Numbered from the stretch's first letter, positions 16,877 through 26,467 are shown. The stretch is DNA of 64,000 nucleotides from Gemmatimonadaceae bacterium (GCA_036003045.1 DASYSS010000033.1:110794-174793); one strand, 5' to 3'. Translations and numbers: made by a program. Notes: generated by a model from the sequence alone, not told the origin.

Positions 16877-18982
16877 ATGGCCACAACGACCAAAGCCGAG
16901 CGCAAGACCACCGGATTGACGCGCGAACAGCTCCTGGACGCGTATCGCACGATGTACCTGTCGCGCCGCCTCGACGACCGCGAGCTACAGCTCAAGCGCC
17001 AGAACAAGATTTTCTTCCAGATCTCGAGCGCGGGCCACGAGGCCGTGATGACCGCCGCCGGACTGGTGTTCAAGCCCTCGTACGACTGGTTCTACCTCTA
17101 CTACCGCGACCGCGCGCTCTGTCTCCAGCTCGGCATGACGCCGGAGGAGATGCTGCTGTCGGCCGTTGGCGCGGCGAACGATCCCAACTCCGGTGGCCGC
17201 CAGATGCCGAGCCACTGGGGACACAAGAAGCTCAACATCGTCTCCACCTCGTCGCCGACCGGAACGCAGTTCCTGCAGGCGATCGGTTCCGCTGAAGCCG
17301 TAGTCCGAGCCAGCCAGCTCGGCATGAAGGACGGGTTCGAGTCGGATGAAGTCGTGCTGTGCACCACCGGCGACGGCACGACGAGCGAAGGCGAGTTCTG
17401 GGAGTCGCTCAACGGCGCGTGCAATCTCAGGCTGCCCGTCGTCTACCTCGTCGAAGACAACGGCTACGCGATCTCCGTCCCGGTCGAGGTCAACACCGCC
17501 GGCGGCAGCATCTCGAAGCTCGTCGCGTCGTTCCCCGGCCTCTACATCGAGGAAGTCGACGGCTGCGACCTCGTGGCGAGTCATGCGGCGATGCAGCGCG
17601 CCGTCGACTACGCGCGGCAGCGAAAAGGGCCGGCGCTCGTCCACGCGCACGTGATTCGTCCGTACTCGCACTCGCAGTCGGACGACGAGGTGATGTACCG
17701 GCCGCCCGAGGAGCGCGACGCCGACGCGACCCGCGATCCGCTCACGACCTTCCCCGCCTGGCTCGTCGAGAAGGGGCACGCGACCACAGAGGAGCTCGAG
17801 AAGATTCGCGAAGAGGCCGACGCGGTCGTGTTGGCCGCCACCGACGCCGCGCTCGCCGCCACGCAGCCCGGCCCGGAGACCGTCGAGCGCTTCGTCTACT
17901 CGCCCGACGTCGATCCGACGAGCGAGCAGTTCGACACGGAGGACGACCCGCAGTTCTCGGGCAACGAGACGACGATGGTCGATCTCCTCAACGCCTGCAT
18001 GCGCGACGAGATGCGGCGCGATGAGAAGATTCTCATCTTCGGCGAAGACGTCGCCGACGTGTCGCGCGAAAAGTACATGGGCAAGGTCAAGGGCAAAGGG
18101 GGCGTGTTCAAGGTGACGTGGGGACTCCAGAAGGAGTTCGGCGGCTCACGCGTCTACAACTCGCCGCTCGCCGAGGCCACGATCGTCGGGCGCGCCATCG
18201 GGTTGGCGATTCGCGGATTCAAGCCGGTCGTCGAAGTCCAGTTCTTCGACTACATCTGGCCCGCGTTCATGCAGCTCCGCAACGAGCTGGCGACGATGCG
18301 CTGGCGCTCGAACGGCGACTTCTCGGCGCCGCTCGTCGTGCGGACGACGTACGGCGGATACATCCGCGGCGCGGTCTACCATTCGCAGACCGGCGCGTCG
18401 TTGTTCACGCACACGCCGGGCATTCGCGTCGTGTGTCCCGCGACGGCGCTCGACGCCAACGGCCTGTTGCGCACGGCGATTCGCTGCGACGACCCGGTGC
18501 TCTTCCTCGAGCACAAGCATCTCTACCGGCAGACGTACAACAAGGCCGCGTATCCGGGCGCCAACTTCATGATTCCGTTCGGCAAGGCGAAGACCGTGCG
18601 CGAAGGGACCGACGTCACGATCGTCACCTACGGCGCGACGGTGCAGCGCTCGTTCGCGGCAGCCAACCAGCTCGCCGACGAAGGGCTGTCCGTCGAGGTC
18701 ATCGACCTGCGAACACTCTCGCCCTGGGACCAGGACGCGGTGTACGAGTCGGTGAAGAAGACCAGTCGCGTGATCGTCGTCTACGAGGATTCGCTCTCCT
18801 GGGGCTACGGCGCCGAGATCGTCGCGCGCATCGCCGACGACTGCTTCCCGTGGCTCGACGCGCCGGTCAAGCGCGTGGCGTCGGCCGACACGTTCGTCGG
18901 CTACGCGCCGCGGCTCGAGGACGCGATTCTTCCGCAGGTCGACGACGTCAAACGCGCCTGCCTGGAGATCGCCCGCTTCTAG
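16877..18982 (+). CDS. fused alpha-beta E1 component of a 2-oxoacid (probably branched-chain) dehydrogenase
   Basis: The 701-residue protein joins E1 alpha (residues 1 to about 350) and E1 beta (about 365 to 701). In the alpha part, [15 protein letters not shown] leading to VEDNGYAIS is the thiamine diphosphate and Mg binding motif, and PYSHSQSDD is the phosphorylation-loop region. The beta part has [38 protein letters not shown] and [18 protein letters not shown]. The [15 protein letters not shown] segment fits the branched-chain or mixed 2-oxoacid group better than classic pyruvate dehydrogenase. It would decarboxylate the 2-oxoacid and pass the acyl group to a lipoyl E2, but neither E2 nor E3 is nearby. 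Confidence 0.93.
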   Translation: MATTTKAERKTTGLTREQLLDAYRTMYLSRRLDDRELQLKRQNKIFFQISSAGHEAVMTAAGLVFKPSYDWFYLYYRDRALCLQLGMTPEEMLLSAVGAANDPNSGGRQMPSHWGHKKLNIVSTSSPTGTQFLQAIGSAEAVVRASQLGMKDGFESDEVVLCTTGDGTTSEGEFWESLNGACNLRLPVVYLVEDNGYAISVPVEVNTAGGSISKLVASFPGLYIEEVDGCDLVASHAAMQRAVDYARQRKGPALVHAHVIRPYSHSQSDDEVMYRPPEERDADATRDPLTTFPAWLVEKGHATTEELEKIREEADAVVLAATDAALAATQPGPETVERFVYSPDVDPTSEQFDTEDDPQFSGNETTMVDLLNACMRDEMRRDEKILIFGEDVADVSREKYMGKVKGKGGVFKVTWGLQKEFGGSRVYNSPLAEATIVGRAIGLAIRGFKPVVEVQFFDYIWPAFMQLRNELATMRWRSNGDFSAPLVVRTTYGGYIRGAVYHSQTGASLFTHTPGIRVVCPATALDANGLLRTAIRCDDPVLFLEHKHLYRQTYNKAAYPGANFMIPFGKAKTVREGTDVTIVTYGATVQRSFAAANQLADEGLSVEVIDLRTLSPWDQDAVYESVKKTSRVIVVYEDSLSWGYGAEIVARIADDCFPWLDAPVKRVASADTFVGYAPRLEDAILPQVDDVKRACLEIARF

Positions 18983-18988
18983 CGTTCT

Positions 18989-19873
18989 CTAGTGGTGCCC
19001 GCCGGGAAACGGCGACGCGCCGCGCGTGTAGTCGGCGGGTATGACGAACAAGTTGGCCGCCACGGAAACGCGCTTCAGGTTGGACATCTCCGACGTCATG
19101 TTGAGCCCGACGTCGGCGCCCGCGCCCTCCGACGTCGTCGTCATCTGGACCCGCAGCGCCGAGCCATGCAGGAGATGCGAGACTGAATCCACCTTGGCGG
19201 CCAGGTCCTTGAAAGGCCCCGACGCCGCCGAGGTGCTCACGGCCTGGCTCCCGCCGCTCATCTGGCTCGTCTGCTGCAACGGGCTCGTGACAAGTCCCGG
19301 AACCGTCGCCACCCAATATTCGGTCGCGGCCTGGGTCTTCATCTGCTGCGCCGTTCCCATCGCCTCGATCGCGAGCGTGTAATTGATCGTCTGCTTGTAG
19401 TGATGCGTCGCGTAACCCGCGATCGTATCGGTCCCCGGCAGGCTGTCGAACTTGACGGAGATGTCGCCCAGCGCGATGGACATGCCCATGGCCTGCACCT
19501 GCTCCATCGCTTTGTTCCCCACGTCGAGCGGCATGACCACGAATTCCTTCTTGCTCGGCCGGACGATGGTGATTCCCGTCGAGTCGAAAAGCATGTAGTC
19601 GCCCTTCTCCGCCAACGGTGGCATCGCGCCCTCGACGATGTCGATCCGCACGCGCCTGCCGATCGCAAACCCGTGTCCCGAGTACCCGGGCACCATCGAG
19701 CCAAGCATCGAGCTCATGACGCCACTCGCCGACATCACCGTCTTCACGTCGAACTCGACTCCCTCACCCTTGTCGGCTGCCTGAGCGGCAACCGCAGCCG
19801 CGGTGAAAGGGCCCGCGAGCAAAGCGATTGCCGCGGAAGTTCGGGACGTCGTGAGAATGGCTGCAACACGCAT
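18989..19873 (-). CDS. secreted protein of unknown function, DUF4412-like
   Basis: A 294-residue protein with a signal peptide (AIALLAGPFTAAAVAAQA). The body has the pattern of beta-rich periplasmic proteins that read out small hydrophobic ligands or metal: GDYMLFDSTGITIVRPSKKEFVVM and YATHHYKQTINYTL resemble the DUF4412/LolA-like class. A Ser/Gln/Met-rich region occupies the middle, and the C-terminus ends GGHH. A GGAGG ribosome site lies 6 bases before the ATG. It is convergent with the E1 gene with only 6 bases between stops. Function is not known and the family assignment is tentative. Confidence 0.75.
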   Translation of the reverse strand: MRVAAILTTSRTSAAIALLAGPFTAAAVAAQAADKGEGVEFDVKTVMSASGVMSSMLGSMVPGYSGHGFAIGRRVRIDIVEGAMPPLAEKGDYMLFDSTGITIVRPSKKEFVVMPLDVGNKAMEQVQAMGMSIALGDISVKFDSLPGTDTIAGYATHHYKQTINYTLAIEAMGTAQQMKTQAATEYWVATVPGLVTSPLQQTSQMSGGSQAVSTSAASGPFKDLAAKVDSVSHLLHGSALRVQMTTTSEGAGADVGLNMTSEMSNLKRVSVAANLFVIPADYTRGASPFPGGHH

Positions 19874-19891
19874 TGGTAGCCTCCGATTACA

Positions 19892-21499
19892 TCAAATCGA
19901 CGAGTGTACGATGCGACCGCCTACGACGGTCGTCACGACGTGAGCGTCACGAATCGTTTCAGGTGCCACGCGCGTGATGTCCCGGTCCAGCATGACGAAA
20001 TCGGCCAGCGTACCCGTCGCCAACTGTCCTTTGTCGAACTCGTCGAACGACGCGTAGGCGGCGTCAGTGGTATACGCGCGCAACGCCTCCTCCACGGTAA
20101 TACGCTGTTCCGGGTGCCATCCGGCCGGATTCCCGCCGCCCAGCGTGCGGCGTGTCACGGCGGCGTAAATCCCCTCGAGCGGCGTCGGCGGCGCCACGAA
20201 CCAGTCGCTCCCGAACGCCAGCCGTGCCCGCGCGTCGAGCAGCGACCGGAACGCGTACGTCCACTTGGCGCGCTCGGCGCCGATCACGCGCTCGGCCCAC
20301 CGCCCGTCGTCGATCGCGTGATACGGCTGCATGCTCGCGACGACGCCGAGACTCGCGAATCGCGGGATGTCGGGTGGCGAAAGATGTTGCGCGTGCTCGA
20401 TGCGGAAACGCCGGTCCCGCGGCCCGTTCTCGAGCACGACTCGCTCGAATATGTCGAGCTGAGTACGAATCGCGCGATCGCCGATGGCGTGGACGATCAT
20501 GTGGAGTCCGGCCTTGTCGGCGCCGGAGGTCCACCGGTAGAGGTTCTCCACCGTGTTCACGAACAGACCGCAGTCGCCCGGCGCGTCGGAGAACGGCTCC
20601 AGCATCGCCGCGGTGTGCGAGCCGAGCGAGCCGTCTACGAATCCCTTGAGCGCGCCGATTTTCAGCCACTGGTCTCCTGATCCACGCGCGGCGATCTGGT
20701 CGCGAAGCCGCTCCCACGTCGAAATCGGCACGGCGGCGTAGATGCGCGTGCCGAGCCGCGCCGCGTGATGGGCACGCTCGAACACGGCGAGATCCGCCCA
20801 CGTTCCCATATGGTGCACCGACGTCACGCCTCGCTCGGCGACATAGCGCATCGCGGCGTCGAGCGCGCGGTCTTCCTGGTCGTGCGACCGAGCGGGAATG
20901 ACGCGGGCGACGAGCGATTCGGCGTTGTCCTTGAACACACCGGTCGGTTCGCCGCGCGCGTCGCGTACGATCGTCCCGCCGGCAACGTCGCCCGTTTCAC
21001 GCGTGACTCCAGCCGCGGCGAGCGCCGCGCCGTTCGCGAGCGACATGTGGCCGTCGAGGCGTCGTACCCACACCGGATGCTCCGGTGTCACCGGGTCGAT
21101 CCAGTCGCGGCGCGGTAATTCTCCGCCCCACTGTTCGTGATCCCAGTCGCCGTGAGTGATCCACGTGCCCGCCGGAACGGTCGTCGCATATCCGGCGATG
21201 CGCTTCACGAACTCGTCGGGCGTTTTCGCGGTGCGCAGTTGCACGGACGACAGGCCGATCCCGCCCTCCAGGAAATGGATGTGCGAATCGATGAAGCCCG
21301 GCACGACCATCATGCCGTGGGCGTCGATCACGCGCGTCTCGGCGGAGGCGCGCTTCCGCATCTCCGCGCTGGACCCGACGCCGGCGACGCGATCGACCGC
21401 GATCGCGAGACCGTCTGCCCACGGACGCCGTGAATCTCCGGTCCAGATCCTGGCGTTGACGACGACGAGGGTCGTCGGGAGCGCGGGCATTGGGCGCAT
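19892..21499 (-). CDS. amidohydrolase family 3 protein (YtcJ-like metal-dependent hydrolase)
   Basis: About 535 residues. The start of the TIM barrel has VVPGFIDSHIHFLEGG with the HxH metal pair, followed by EHPVWVRRLDGHMSLAN, IVHAIGDRAIRTQLD, RIEHAQHLSP and LAFGSDWFVAPPTPLEGIY, which holds the catalytic Asp. This is the layout of the amidohydrolase 3 group, which hydrolyses amides or carbamates of unknown identity. Of several in-frame ATGs (21511, 21499, 21490) I prefer 21499. The longer frame from 21709 has shadow-like composition. The product looks cytoplasmic. The next gene upstream in the same direction begins far away, so it is probably a single transcription unit. Confidence 0.9.
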   Translation of the reverse strand: MRPMPALPTTLVVVNARIWTGDSRRPWADGLAIAVDRVAGVGSSAEMRKRASAETRVIDAHGMMVVPGFIDSHIHFLEGGIGLSSVQLRTAKTPDEFVKRIAGYATTVPAGTWITHGDWDHEQWGGELPRRDWIDPVTPEHPVWVRRLDGHMSLANGAALAAAGVTRETGDVAGGTIVRDARGEPTGVFKDNAESLVARVIPARSHDQEDRALDAAMRYVAERGVTSVHHMGTWADLAVFERAHHAARLGTRIYAAVPISTWERLRDQIAARGSGDQWLKIGALKGFVDGSLGSHTAAMLEPFSDAPGDCGLFVNTVENLYRWTSGADKAGLHMIVHAIGDRAIRTQLDIFERVVLENGPRDRRFRIEHAQHLSPPDIPRFASLGVVASMQPYHAIDDGRWAERVIGAERAKWTYAFRSLLDARARLAFGSDWFVAPPTPLEGIYAAVTRRTLGGGNPAGWHPEQRITVEEALRAYTTDAAYASFDEFDKGQLATGTLADFVMLDRDITRVAPETIRDAHVVTTVVGGRIVHSSI

Positions 21500-21648
21500 G
21501 GCCCTGTTCATACCGACGGTCGCCCGATTGCGCAACGCGTTCGACGGCCGCGTTCGGTTCGTCCCCACGTCATGGCGTTGCCCTCGCGAAGATCGCGACT
21601 CGTCACACGCCGCTCGCCACCTGTCGCGCCACGCGCCAGCATCAACTC

Positions 21649-22047
21649 GTGATCCGGCCCTCCTTGGCCCACAGTCTCCGCCGATGGCGCTCGATTTCAG
21701 CGTGCGCACTCGTCGCCTGCCTGTCCGCCGGCACGTCGGAGCCCGAGCTTTCCGGAAGCGGAGCGCCGGTGCTGTTCATCGGCAGCCTCACGTTCGTGAA
21801 CGACGTGCAGGGAATCGTGCAGGCGCTCGCCTTGTCTCGCTCCACGCTGGCGCTCTACTCCGACGGCCTCCACGCGTCGACGGCCGAGTCCTATCTATCC
21901 GCGCTCACGATCTACGCGCTTCTCGTGCACAAGACACCGGTGGGTTTGCCCGCGTCGCTCACGCTTCGTTCGGGAACGCGGATCGCCGTCGACGCCTCGA
22001 CGGCCGCCGTTCTGCAGGCGGCGGCAGCCTCGGTGGCCGGATGGTAG
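21649..22047 (+). CDS. small putative lipoprotein of unknown function
   Basis: The GTG at 21649 gives a 132-residue product with Arg residues, a hydrophobic stretch and a lipobox ending ALVAC, so Cys would be lipidated and the protein held in a membrane outside the cytoplasm. The remaining 100 residues contain PVLFIGSLTFVNDVQGIVQAL and regular Ala/Leu/Ser helices. The preceding 53 in-frame codons from 21490 are basic and irregular, unlike a protein, so they are excluded. The gene ends 10 bases before the LytS-type kinase and may be co-transcribed, which hints at an accessory role in that signalling system. No homologous family recognised. Confidence 0.5.
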   Translation: MIRPSLAHSLRRWRSISACALVACLSAGTSEPELSGSGAPVLFIGSLTFVNDVQGIVQALALSRSTLALYSDGLHASTAESYLSALTIYALLVHKTPVGLPASLTLRSGTRIAVDASTAAVLQAAAASVAGW

Positions 22048-22057
22048 TTTGGCTGGA

Positions 22058-23902
22058 ATGACGCGCCGCCTCCGATCGGCTCTGATCCTCTTCGCGGCCT
22101 GGTTCGTTTTTTATGAGACCCAGGCCCTGATGGGAATCGCGCTCGCACCGAAGGGCGCGTTTAGTCGCAGCGGATGGATCGAGATCGACGCGAGTGTCGC
22201 TGTGCTGTGGACCCTTCTCAGCACGGTCATCGCGGCGTGGCACCTGCGCGCTCGACGCTGGTCGCCGAACCTGTGGACGCTGATCGCGCTTCACCTGCCG
22301 CTGTTTTTCGCGGCCGCCTGGGTCGACGCCCTGCTCGCCCGCTGGATGATTCCGCTCATCAATCCCGCCGTGCCCATAACTCCGATGTGGAGTCTGATTT
22401 CCTCGTACGCGGATTTCGATCTCGTGAGCTACGCGGCGATCGTCGCCGTCGTCGAAGCGTTGATCGTCCGCCGCGCGCTCGCCGAGCACCAGCGCCAGAC
22501 GATGCGCCTCGAGCACTCGCTCACGCGGGCGCGCCTCGACTACCTCGAGGCCCAGCTCCAGCCGCACTTCCTCTTCAATTCGTTGGGCGCCGTGTCGGAG
22601 CTCGCGTACGACTCGCCGGCGACGGCGTCGCTCGTTCTGCAACAACTGTCGGCCGTCTTTCGAACGGCGCTCGCCCAGCGAGCCGACGAGGTCACGCTCG
22701 GCGAAGAGCTCATCGCGCTCGAGCCATACCTCGACATCCAACGAGTGCGGTTCGCGGACTGGCTCAAGATCGAATACGACATCGCCGACACCGCGGTGGA
22801 CTGCCTCGTGCCGCGATTCGTCTTGCAGCCGTTGGTGGAGAACGCCATTCGCCACGGTCTCGCCGGGCGCAGCGCGGCGGGCTCGATCCGCATCCAGGGC
22901 GTGGTGGAGAACGACGACCTCGTGCTGCGCGTGTTGGACGACGGCGTCGGTCTGGCGCGCGCGACCCGTCCCGGCCGGGGGATCGGGCTCGCCAACGTGC
23001 GGGAACGACTCTCGATTCTGTACGGCAGCGATCGTTTGCGCCTCCTCGACGGACCGAGCGGAGTCACCGCCGAGGTCCGGGTTCCGCGCGAGCGGCGCGC
23101 GTCGGCAAGTGACGCCGCGAGCGCGGCGGAGGCGCGCGCCGACACCGAGTTCGGCGCGGCGGCGTCGCCGCGCGTTCCGAAGATTCTCGCGCATCCAGCG
23201 GCCGCGATCGCGCTCGTGTGGACCGTGTGCGCCGGGATCTGGATCCAGCAGAGCTACATCTATCTGCTCGTCCGCCACCGGCTCGACCAGACAACGTGGC
23301 GGTCGCTCGTCGCCTTCGACTTGACGAACGCGGTGTTGTGGGCGCTCCTCACGCCGCTCGTGCTACGCGGCGTTCGCCGATTCCCGGTGCGCCGGCCGCG
23401 CGCGTGGCTGCGCGTTCTCGCGCTCGCGGCGGCCGGCTTCGTCGTCACGATCGTGCACGTCGAGCTTTTGCGCCTGGTGACACGGCAAACGGCGCCCCTC
23501 TGGTCGTCGACGTTTCTCACCAACCTGATCGTCGACCTCTGGATCTTTGCCGTGCTCGTCGTCATCGCGCATCGCGGCGTCCTGGCCGAGTGGCTGCGCG
23601 AGCGCGAGGCCGGCACGTCGGCGCTCGAGCACGAGTTGGCGCTCGCCAATGATCGATCGACGGAGCTCCGCCGCATCCCGCCGATCTTGTTGCAATCGCT
23701 CGATGGGATCGCGGTAACGGTTCGGCTCGACCCGGCCTTGACCGAGCGGCAGCTGGCACGACTAGCCGACTACCTCCGCGTCGCGCTCGAGTGCGCCGAC
23801 GCGCAGGGCGTCACGCACGAGCGGCGCCGCCGCCTCGACGCGGCAGCGAACGCGCTGCGCGAGAGCGGCGCCTACGTACCTGAACTCACACGGACGGCCT
23901 GA
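22058..23902 (+). CDS. LytS/YehU-type sensor histidine kinase with a second, degenerate membrane-kinase half
   Basis: About 614 residues. Half one has four membrane helices (residues 5-150), the dimerisation motif AQLQPHFLFNSLG with phospho-acceptor His near 170, and an ATPase domain with LVENAIRHGL, LDDGVGLARA and GIGLANVRERL, as in His_kinase PF06580 proteins. Half two begins near 370 with another four membrane helices and then a coiled segment ERLARLADYLR-like (TERQLARLADYLRVALE). There the HPHFLFN motif is replaced by IPPILLQ and no ATPase domain follows. It is therefore a tandem protein with one working kinase. I use the ATG at 22058 instead of a TTG three codons earlier. It partners the LytTR regulator one base downstream. 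Confidence 0.9.
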   Translation: MTRRLRSALILFAAWFVFYETQALMGIALAPKGAFSRSGWIEIDASVAVLWTLLSTVIAAWHLRARRWSPNLWTLIALHLPLFFAAAWVDALLARWMIPLINPAVPITPMWSLISSYADFDLVSYAAIVAVVEALIVRRALAEHQRQTMRLEHSLTRARLDYLEAQLQPHFLFNSLGAVSELAYDSPATASLVLQQLSAVFRTALAQRADEVTLGEELIALEPYLDIQRVRFADWLKIEYDIADTAVDCLVPRFVLQPLVENAIRHGLAGRSAAGSIRIQGVVENDDLVLRVLDDGVGLARATRPGRGIGLANVRERLSILYGSDRLRLLDGPSGVTAEVRVPRERRASASDAASAAEARADTEFGAAASPRVPKILAHPAAAIALVWTVCAGIWIQQSYIYLLVRHRLDQTTWRSLVAFDLTNAVLWALLTPLVLRGVRRFPVRRPRAWLRVLALAAAGFVVTIVHVELLRLVTRQTAPLWSSTFLTNLIVDLWIFAVLVVIAHRGVLAEWLREREAGTSALEHELALANDRSTELRRIPPILLQSLDGIAVTVRLDPALTERQLARLADYLRVALECADAQGVTHERRRRLDAAANALRESGAYVPELTRTA

Positions 23903-23903
23903 G

Positions 23904-24713
23904 ATGCTCACCGCCATCGTAGCCGACGACGAAGCCGTTGCCCGAAGACGCGTCGTCCGCCTCGCCGAGGAGACCGGCGAGGTCGAAGTCCTCGCCGCGT
24001 GCGCCGGAGGACGCGAGACCGTCGAACAGGTGACGGCGCTCCAACCGCAGCTGCTCTTTCTCGACGTCCAGATGCCCGACCTCGACGCGTTCGGCGTGCT
24101 CGAGGCGATCGCCGGACGCGCGTCGCCCGCGATCGTGTTCGTCACGGCGTTCGACCGCTACGCGCTTCGCGCGTTCGAGGTGCAGGCGGTCGACTACCTG
24201 CTCAAGCCGTTCGACACGGACCGGTTTCGCGAAGCGTTCGTCCGCGCGAAATCGCGTGTGACCGTCGGACAGCCGCGACGCGACGAGGAGCGCATTCGCG
24301 CGTTGATCGCCGAGTACGTGTCGACGCTTCAGACGAACGGGCCCAGCTACCTCGACCGGGTGGCGATCAAGATCGACGGCACGCTGCGTGTCGTGCGGAC
24401 GGCCGACGTCGACTACTGGGAGACGGACGGCAACTACGTGCGGCTCCACGTCGGAGCCGCGGACCATCTGCTTCGATCGACGTCGACGGCCATGGAATCG
24501 CAGCTCGATCCCGGACTGTTCATCCGAATACACCGCCGGTACATCGTGAACGTGGACCGCATCGTCGAAGTGCAGCCGTGGTTCGCCGGCGACGCGATCG
24601 CCGTGCTGCGCACCGGCGCCAAGCTGCGCGTGTCGCGCACGTACCGCGAGCGTCTCCACACGCGACTCGGCGCGCGTCCGGAATCGAACGGCGAGGGCGA
24701 CGCGGCGCCCTGA
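23904..24713 (+). CDS. LytTR-family response regulator
   Basis: A 269-residue regulator. The receiver domain has the acidic pair DDE at 8-10, phospho-acceptor Asp54 in LLFLDVQMPD, Thr in FVTAFDRYALRAF and the conserved Lys in DYLLKPF. The C-terminal LytTR domain (about 150-255) contains IKIDGTLRVVRTADVDYWE, TDGNYVRLHVG and FIRIHRRYIVNVDRI, which bind DNA through loops. The ATG lies one base after the TGA of the sensor kinase, so they form a two-component pair. Typical LytTR targets are direct repeats upstream of surface-protein genes. The target here is not known. Confidence 0.95.
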   Translation: MLTAIVADDEAVARRRVVRLAEETGEVEVLAACAGGRETVEQVTALQPQLLFLDVQMPDLDAFGVLEAIAGRASPAIVFVTAFDRYALRAFEVQAVDYLLKPFDTDRFREAFVRAKSRVTVGQPRRDEERIRALIAEYVSTLQTNGPSYLDRVAIKIDGTLRVVRTADVDYWETDGNYVRLHVGAADHLLRSTSTAMESQLDPGLFIRIHRRYIVNVDRIVEVQPWFAGDAIAVLRTGAKLRVSRTYRERLHTRLGARPESNGEGDAAP

Positions 24714-24750
24714 TTCGCTTGGGGGGGGCGGGACGGCGCCGGGCCTGTGG

Positions 24751-24756
24751 TAGCTT
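24751..24756 (+). promoter_or_regulatory. TAGCTT -10 hexamer ahead of the TerC gene
   Basis: TAGCTT ends 9 bases before the ATG at 24766, after a run of eight G at 24721-24728. No Shine-Dalgarno lies between it and the start. Confidence 0.4.
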
Positions 24757-24765
24757 TCGCGCCAC

Positions 24766-25716
24766 ATGGTCCCCGCGAACATCTGGTTCTGGGTCGGATT
24801 CATCGCGTTCGTGCTCATCATGCTCGCGCTCGACCTGGGCGTGTTCCACCGGCACGCCCACGAGGTGCGAGCGAAAGAGGCCGGCATCTGGACCGCCGTG
24901 TGGGTCGGCCTCGCGCTCCTCTTCGCCGCCGGCCTGCATTTCTTCGCCGGCCGCCACGCCGCGCTGACGTTCCTCACCGGCTACGTCATCGAAGAGGCGC
25001 TGAGCGTCGACAACATCTTCGTGATGGTGCTGATCTTCGAGTACTTCCGGGTACCGAAGAACTCGCAGCATCGCGTGCTGTTCTACGGCATCCTCGGCGC
25101 GCTGGTCATGCGCGGCGCGTTCATCGCCGCGGGCACGGCGCTGATCACGCGCTTTCATTGGGTGCTCTACATCTTCGGCGGACTGCTCGTCTTCACGGGC
25201 ATCCGCATGGCCGTCCGCAGCGGCGAGGAATTCGACGGCGAGAAAAGCCGCATCGTTCGCTCGCTGCGACGGGTGCTTCCGCTGTCGGACCGGTATCACG
25301 AGGGAAGCTTCACCATCGTCGAGCACGGGCGACGGCTGGCGACGCCTCTCCTGCTCGTCTTGATCCTGGTCGAGGCCACCGACCTCATATTCGCGATCGA
25401 CTCGATCCCCGCGATCTTCGGCGTGACGACCGATCCGTTCATCGTCTATACGTCGAACATCTTCGCCGTGATGGGGCTCCGCTCGCTCTACTTTCTCCTC
25501 GCGGCGGTCGTGGACCGCTTCCACCTGCTGAAATACGGTCTGGCGCTGATCCTGACGTTCGTCGGATTCAAGATGCTGACCGAACGGTGGATCGACATCG
25601 ACATCGCGTTGTCGCTCGCGATCATCATCTCGGTGCTGGCGATCTCGATCATCGCGTCGCTGGTGTGGACCAAGGATCGCCAACAGCCGCCGGCCCCGCC
25701 GTCCGCGACCCCCTGA
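24766..25716 (+). CDS. TerC/Alx family integral membrane protein
   Basis: A 316-residue protein with about nine hydrophobic helices. The TerC signatures are clear: FLTGYVIEEALSVDNIFVMV early and LILVEATDLIFAIDSIPAIFG in the second half, each with acidic residues inside the membrane that bind metal. Relatives are linked to manganese export, tellurite resistance or metalation of exported proteins. The C-terminus is a short Pro-rich cytoplasmic tail. I looked for a yybP-ykoY manganese riboswitch but the leader is only some 50 bases, too short. The gene stands between the two-component system and a convergent small protein. Confidence 0.93.
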   Translation: MVPANIWFWVGFIAFVLIMLALDLGVFHRHAHEVRAKEAGIWTAVWVGLALLFAAGLHFFAGRHAALTFLTGYVIEEALSVDNIFVMVLIFEYFRVPKNSQHRVLFYGILGALVMRGAFIAAGTALITRFHWVLYIFGGLLVFTGIRMAVRSGEEFDGEKSRIVRSLRRVLPLSDRYHEGSFTIVEHGRRLATPLLLVLILVEATDLIFAIDSIPAIFGVTTDPFIVYTSNIFAVMGLRSLYFLLAAVVDRFHLLKYGLALILTFVGFKMLTERWIDIDIALSLAIIISVLAISIIASLVWTKDRQQPPAPPSATP

Positions 25717-25725
25717 GCGCGACCG

Positions 25726-26046
25726 CTACTTCCGCTCGAGCGCGTCGCGCACGTCGAGCAGAATCTCGAAATAGAGTTGTTCGCGACGATAGCTGAAATC
25801 GAGCGCCGCCATTTGCGAATCGTCGCCGGACACTTTGGCGCGGTCGAACGCTTCCTTGTACATCTCGTCGAGGTTTTCCAGAATGCGTTCGCGGGAACGT
25901 GACATACCGATCTTCTCGAGGGCTTGAAGAGTCAAACGGGGAGGCGCATCGTCGGGGCGCTGCCGCGGTTCCGTCTCGATCTGATCGAGCAGGTAGCGGC
26001 GCGCCCGATCCATGAGCATTCGCCGCGTGCTGGGGAGGTTGTCCAT
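25726..26046 (-). CDS. hypothetical small helical protein
   Basis: From the ATG at 26046 this is a 106-residue hydrophilic protein. It is mostly helical: TRRMLMDRARRYLLDQIETE, then MSRSRERILENLDEMYKEAF, ending FSYRREQLYFEILLDVRDAL. A TTG at 26109 would extend it by 21 residues and bring it to 7 bases from the upstream ferredoxin gene. There is no signal peptide or membrane helix and no recognisable motif. The orientation suggests co-transcription with the ferredoxin-like gene. Its stop lies 9 bases from the convergent TerC stop. Function unknown. Confidence 0.65.
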   Translation of the reverse strand: MDNLPSTRRMLMDRARRYLLDQIETEPRQRPDDAPPRLTLQALEKIGMSRSRERILENLDEMYKEAFDRAKVSGDDSQMAALDFSYRREQLYFEILLDVRDALERK

Positions 26047-26115
26047 TGAGGCGGGAGCGGAATCCGGAGCGAGCGAGGGCAAGCTAGTGTCGCCGTCACG
26101 GGGCTGCAACGCGTG

Positions 26116-26454
26116 TCAGGCATTAAGACGATGAAACACCGCCTCCTCGACGACGCGCCCATCCCGTAAGTGGTCGACGACGATCCGCTCCAGCAGCTGC
26201 GGCGTGACCCCGGCGTACCACACGCCCTCGGGATACACGACGACGATCGGCCCCCCGGCGCAGACTCCGAGGCAGGGCGTCTCGCCTCGCTTGACGCGGT
26301 TTGGCCCGAACAGGAGTCCCTCGCGCTGCAGCAACGCCGGTAGGAGCTCGTACAGGCCCCGCCCGCGCGAATCCGGCGAACAAAAACCGCCCACGCAGAT
26401 CAGCACATGGCGCGAATATGGGTCCATTCGAGGCTGGGGAACGTTTTTGGGCAT
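26116..26454 (-). CDS. thioredoxin-like (2Fe-2S) ferredoxin
   Basis: A 112-residue protein. HVLICVGGFCSPDSRG near the N-terminus and TPCLGVCAGGPIVVVYPEG later supply four cysteines in the arrangement of thioredoxin-fold (2Fe-2S) ferredoxins, followed by VWYAGVTPQLLERIVVDHL, the usual end of the family. It probably carries electrons for an unidentified redox enzyme. Longer readings of this frame run antisense through the neighbouring hydrolase and are rejected. TACCTT lies 7 bases before the ATG. The gene is divergent from the alpha/beta hydrolase, with 36 bases between starts. Confidence 0.88.
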   Translation of the reverse strand: MPKNVPQPRMDPYSRHVLICVGGFCSPDSRGRGLYELLPALLQREGLLFGPNRVKRGETPCLGVCAGGPIVVVYPEGVWYAGVTPQLLERIVVDHLRDGRVVEEAVFHRLNA

Positions 26455-26461
26455 GTCTCTG

Positions 26462-26467
26462 AAGGTA
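26462..26467 (-). promoter_or_regulatory. TACCTT -10 hexamer, possible leaderless start of the ferredoxin gene
   Basis: Read on the minus strand, TACCTT ends 7 bases before the ATG at 26454. An overlapping TATACC is an alternative hexamer. Confidence 0.45.

Noticed and set aside
21490..21648. Longer N-terminus of the small lipoprotein
   Set aside because: Basic, irregular sequence overlapping the amidohydrolase start; the lipobox signal needs the later start.
24714..24765. Manganese riboswitch (yybP-ykoY) ahead of TerC
   Set aside because: Only about 50 bases of leader, and no matching stem-loops.
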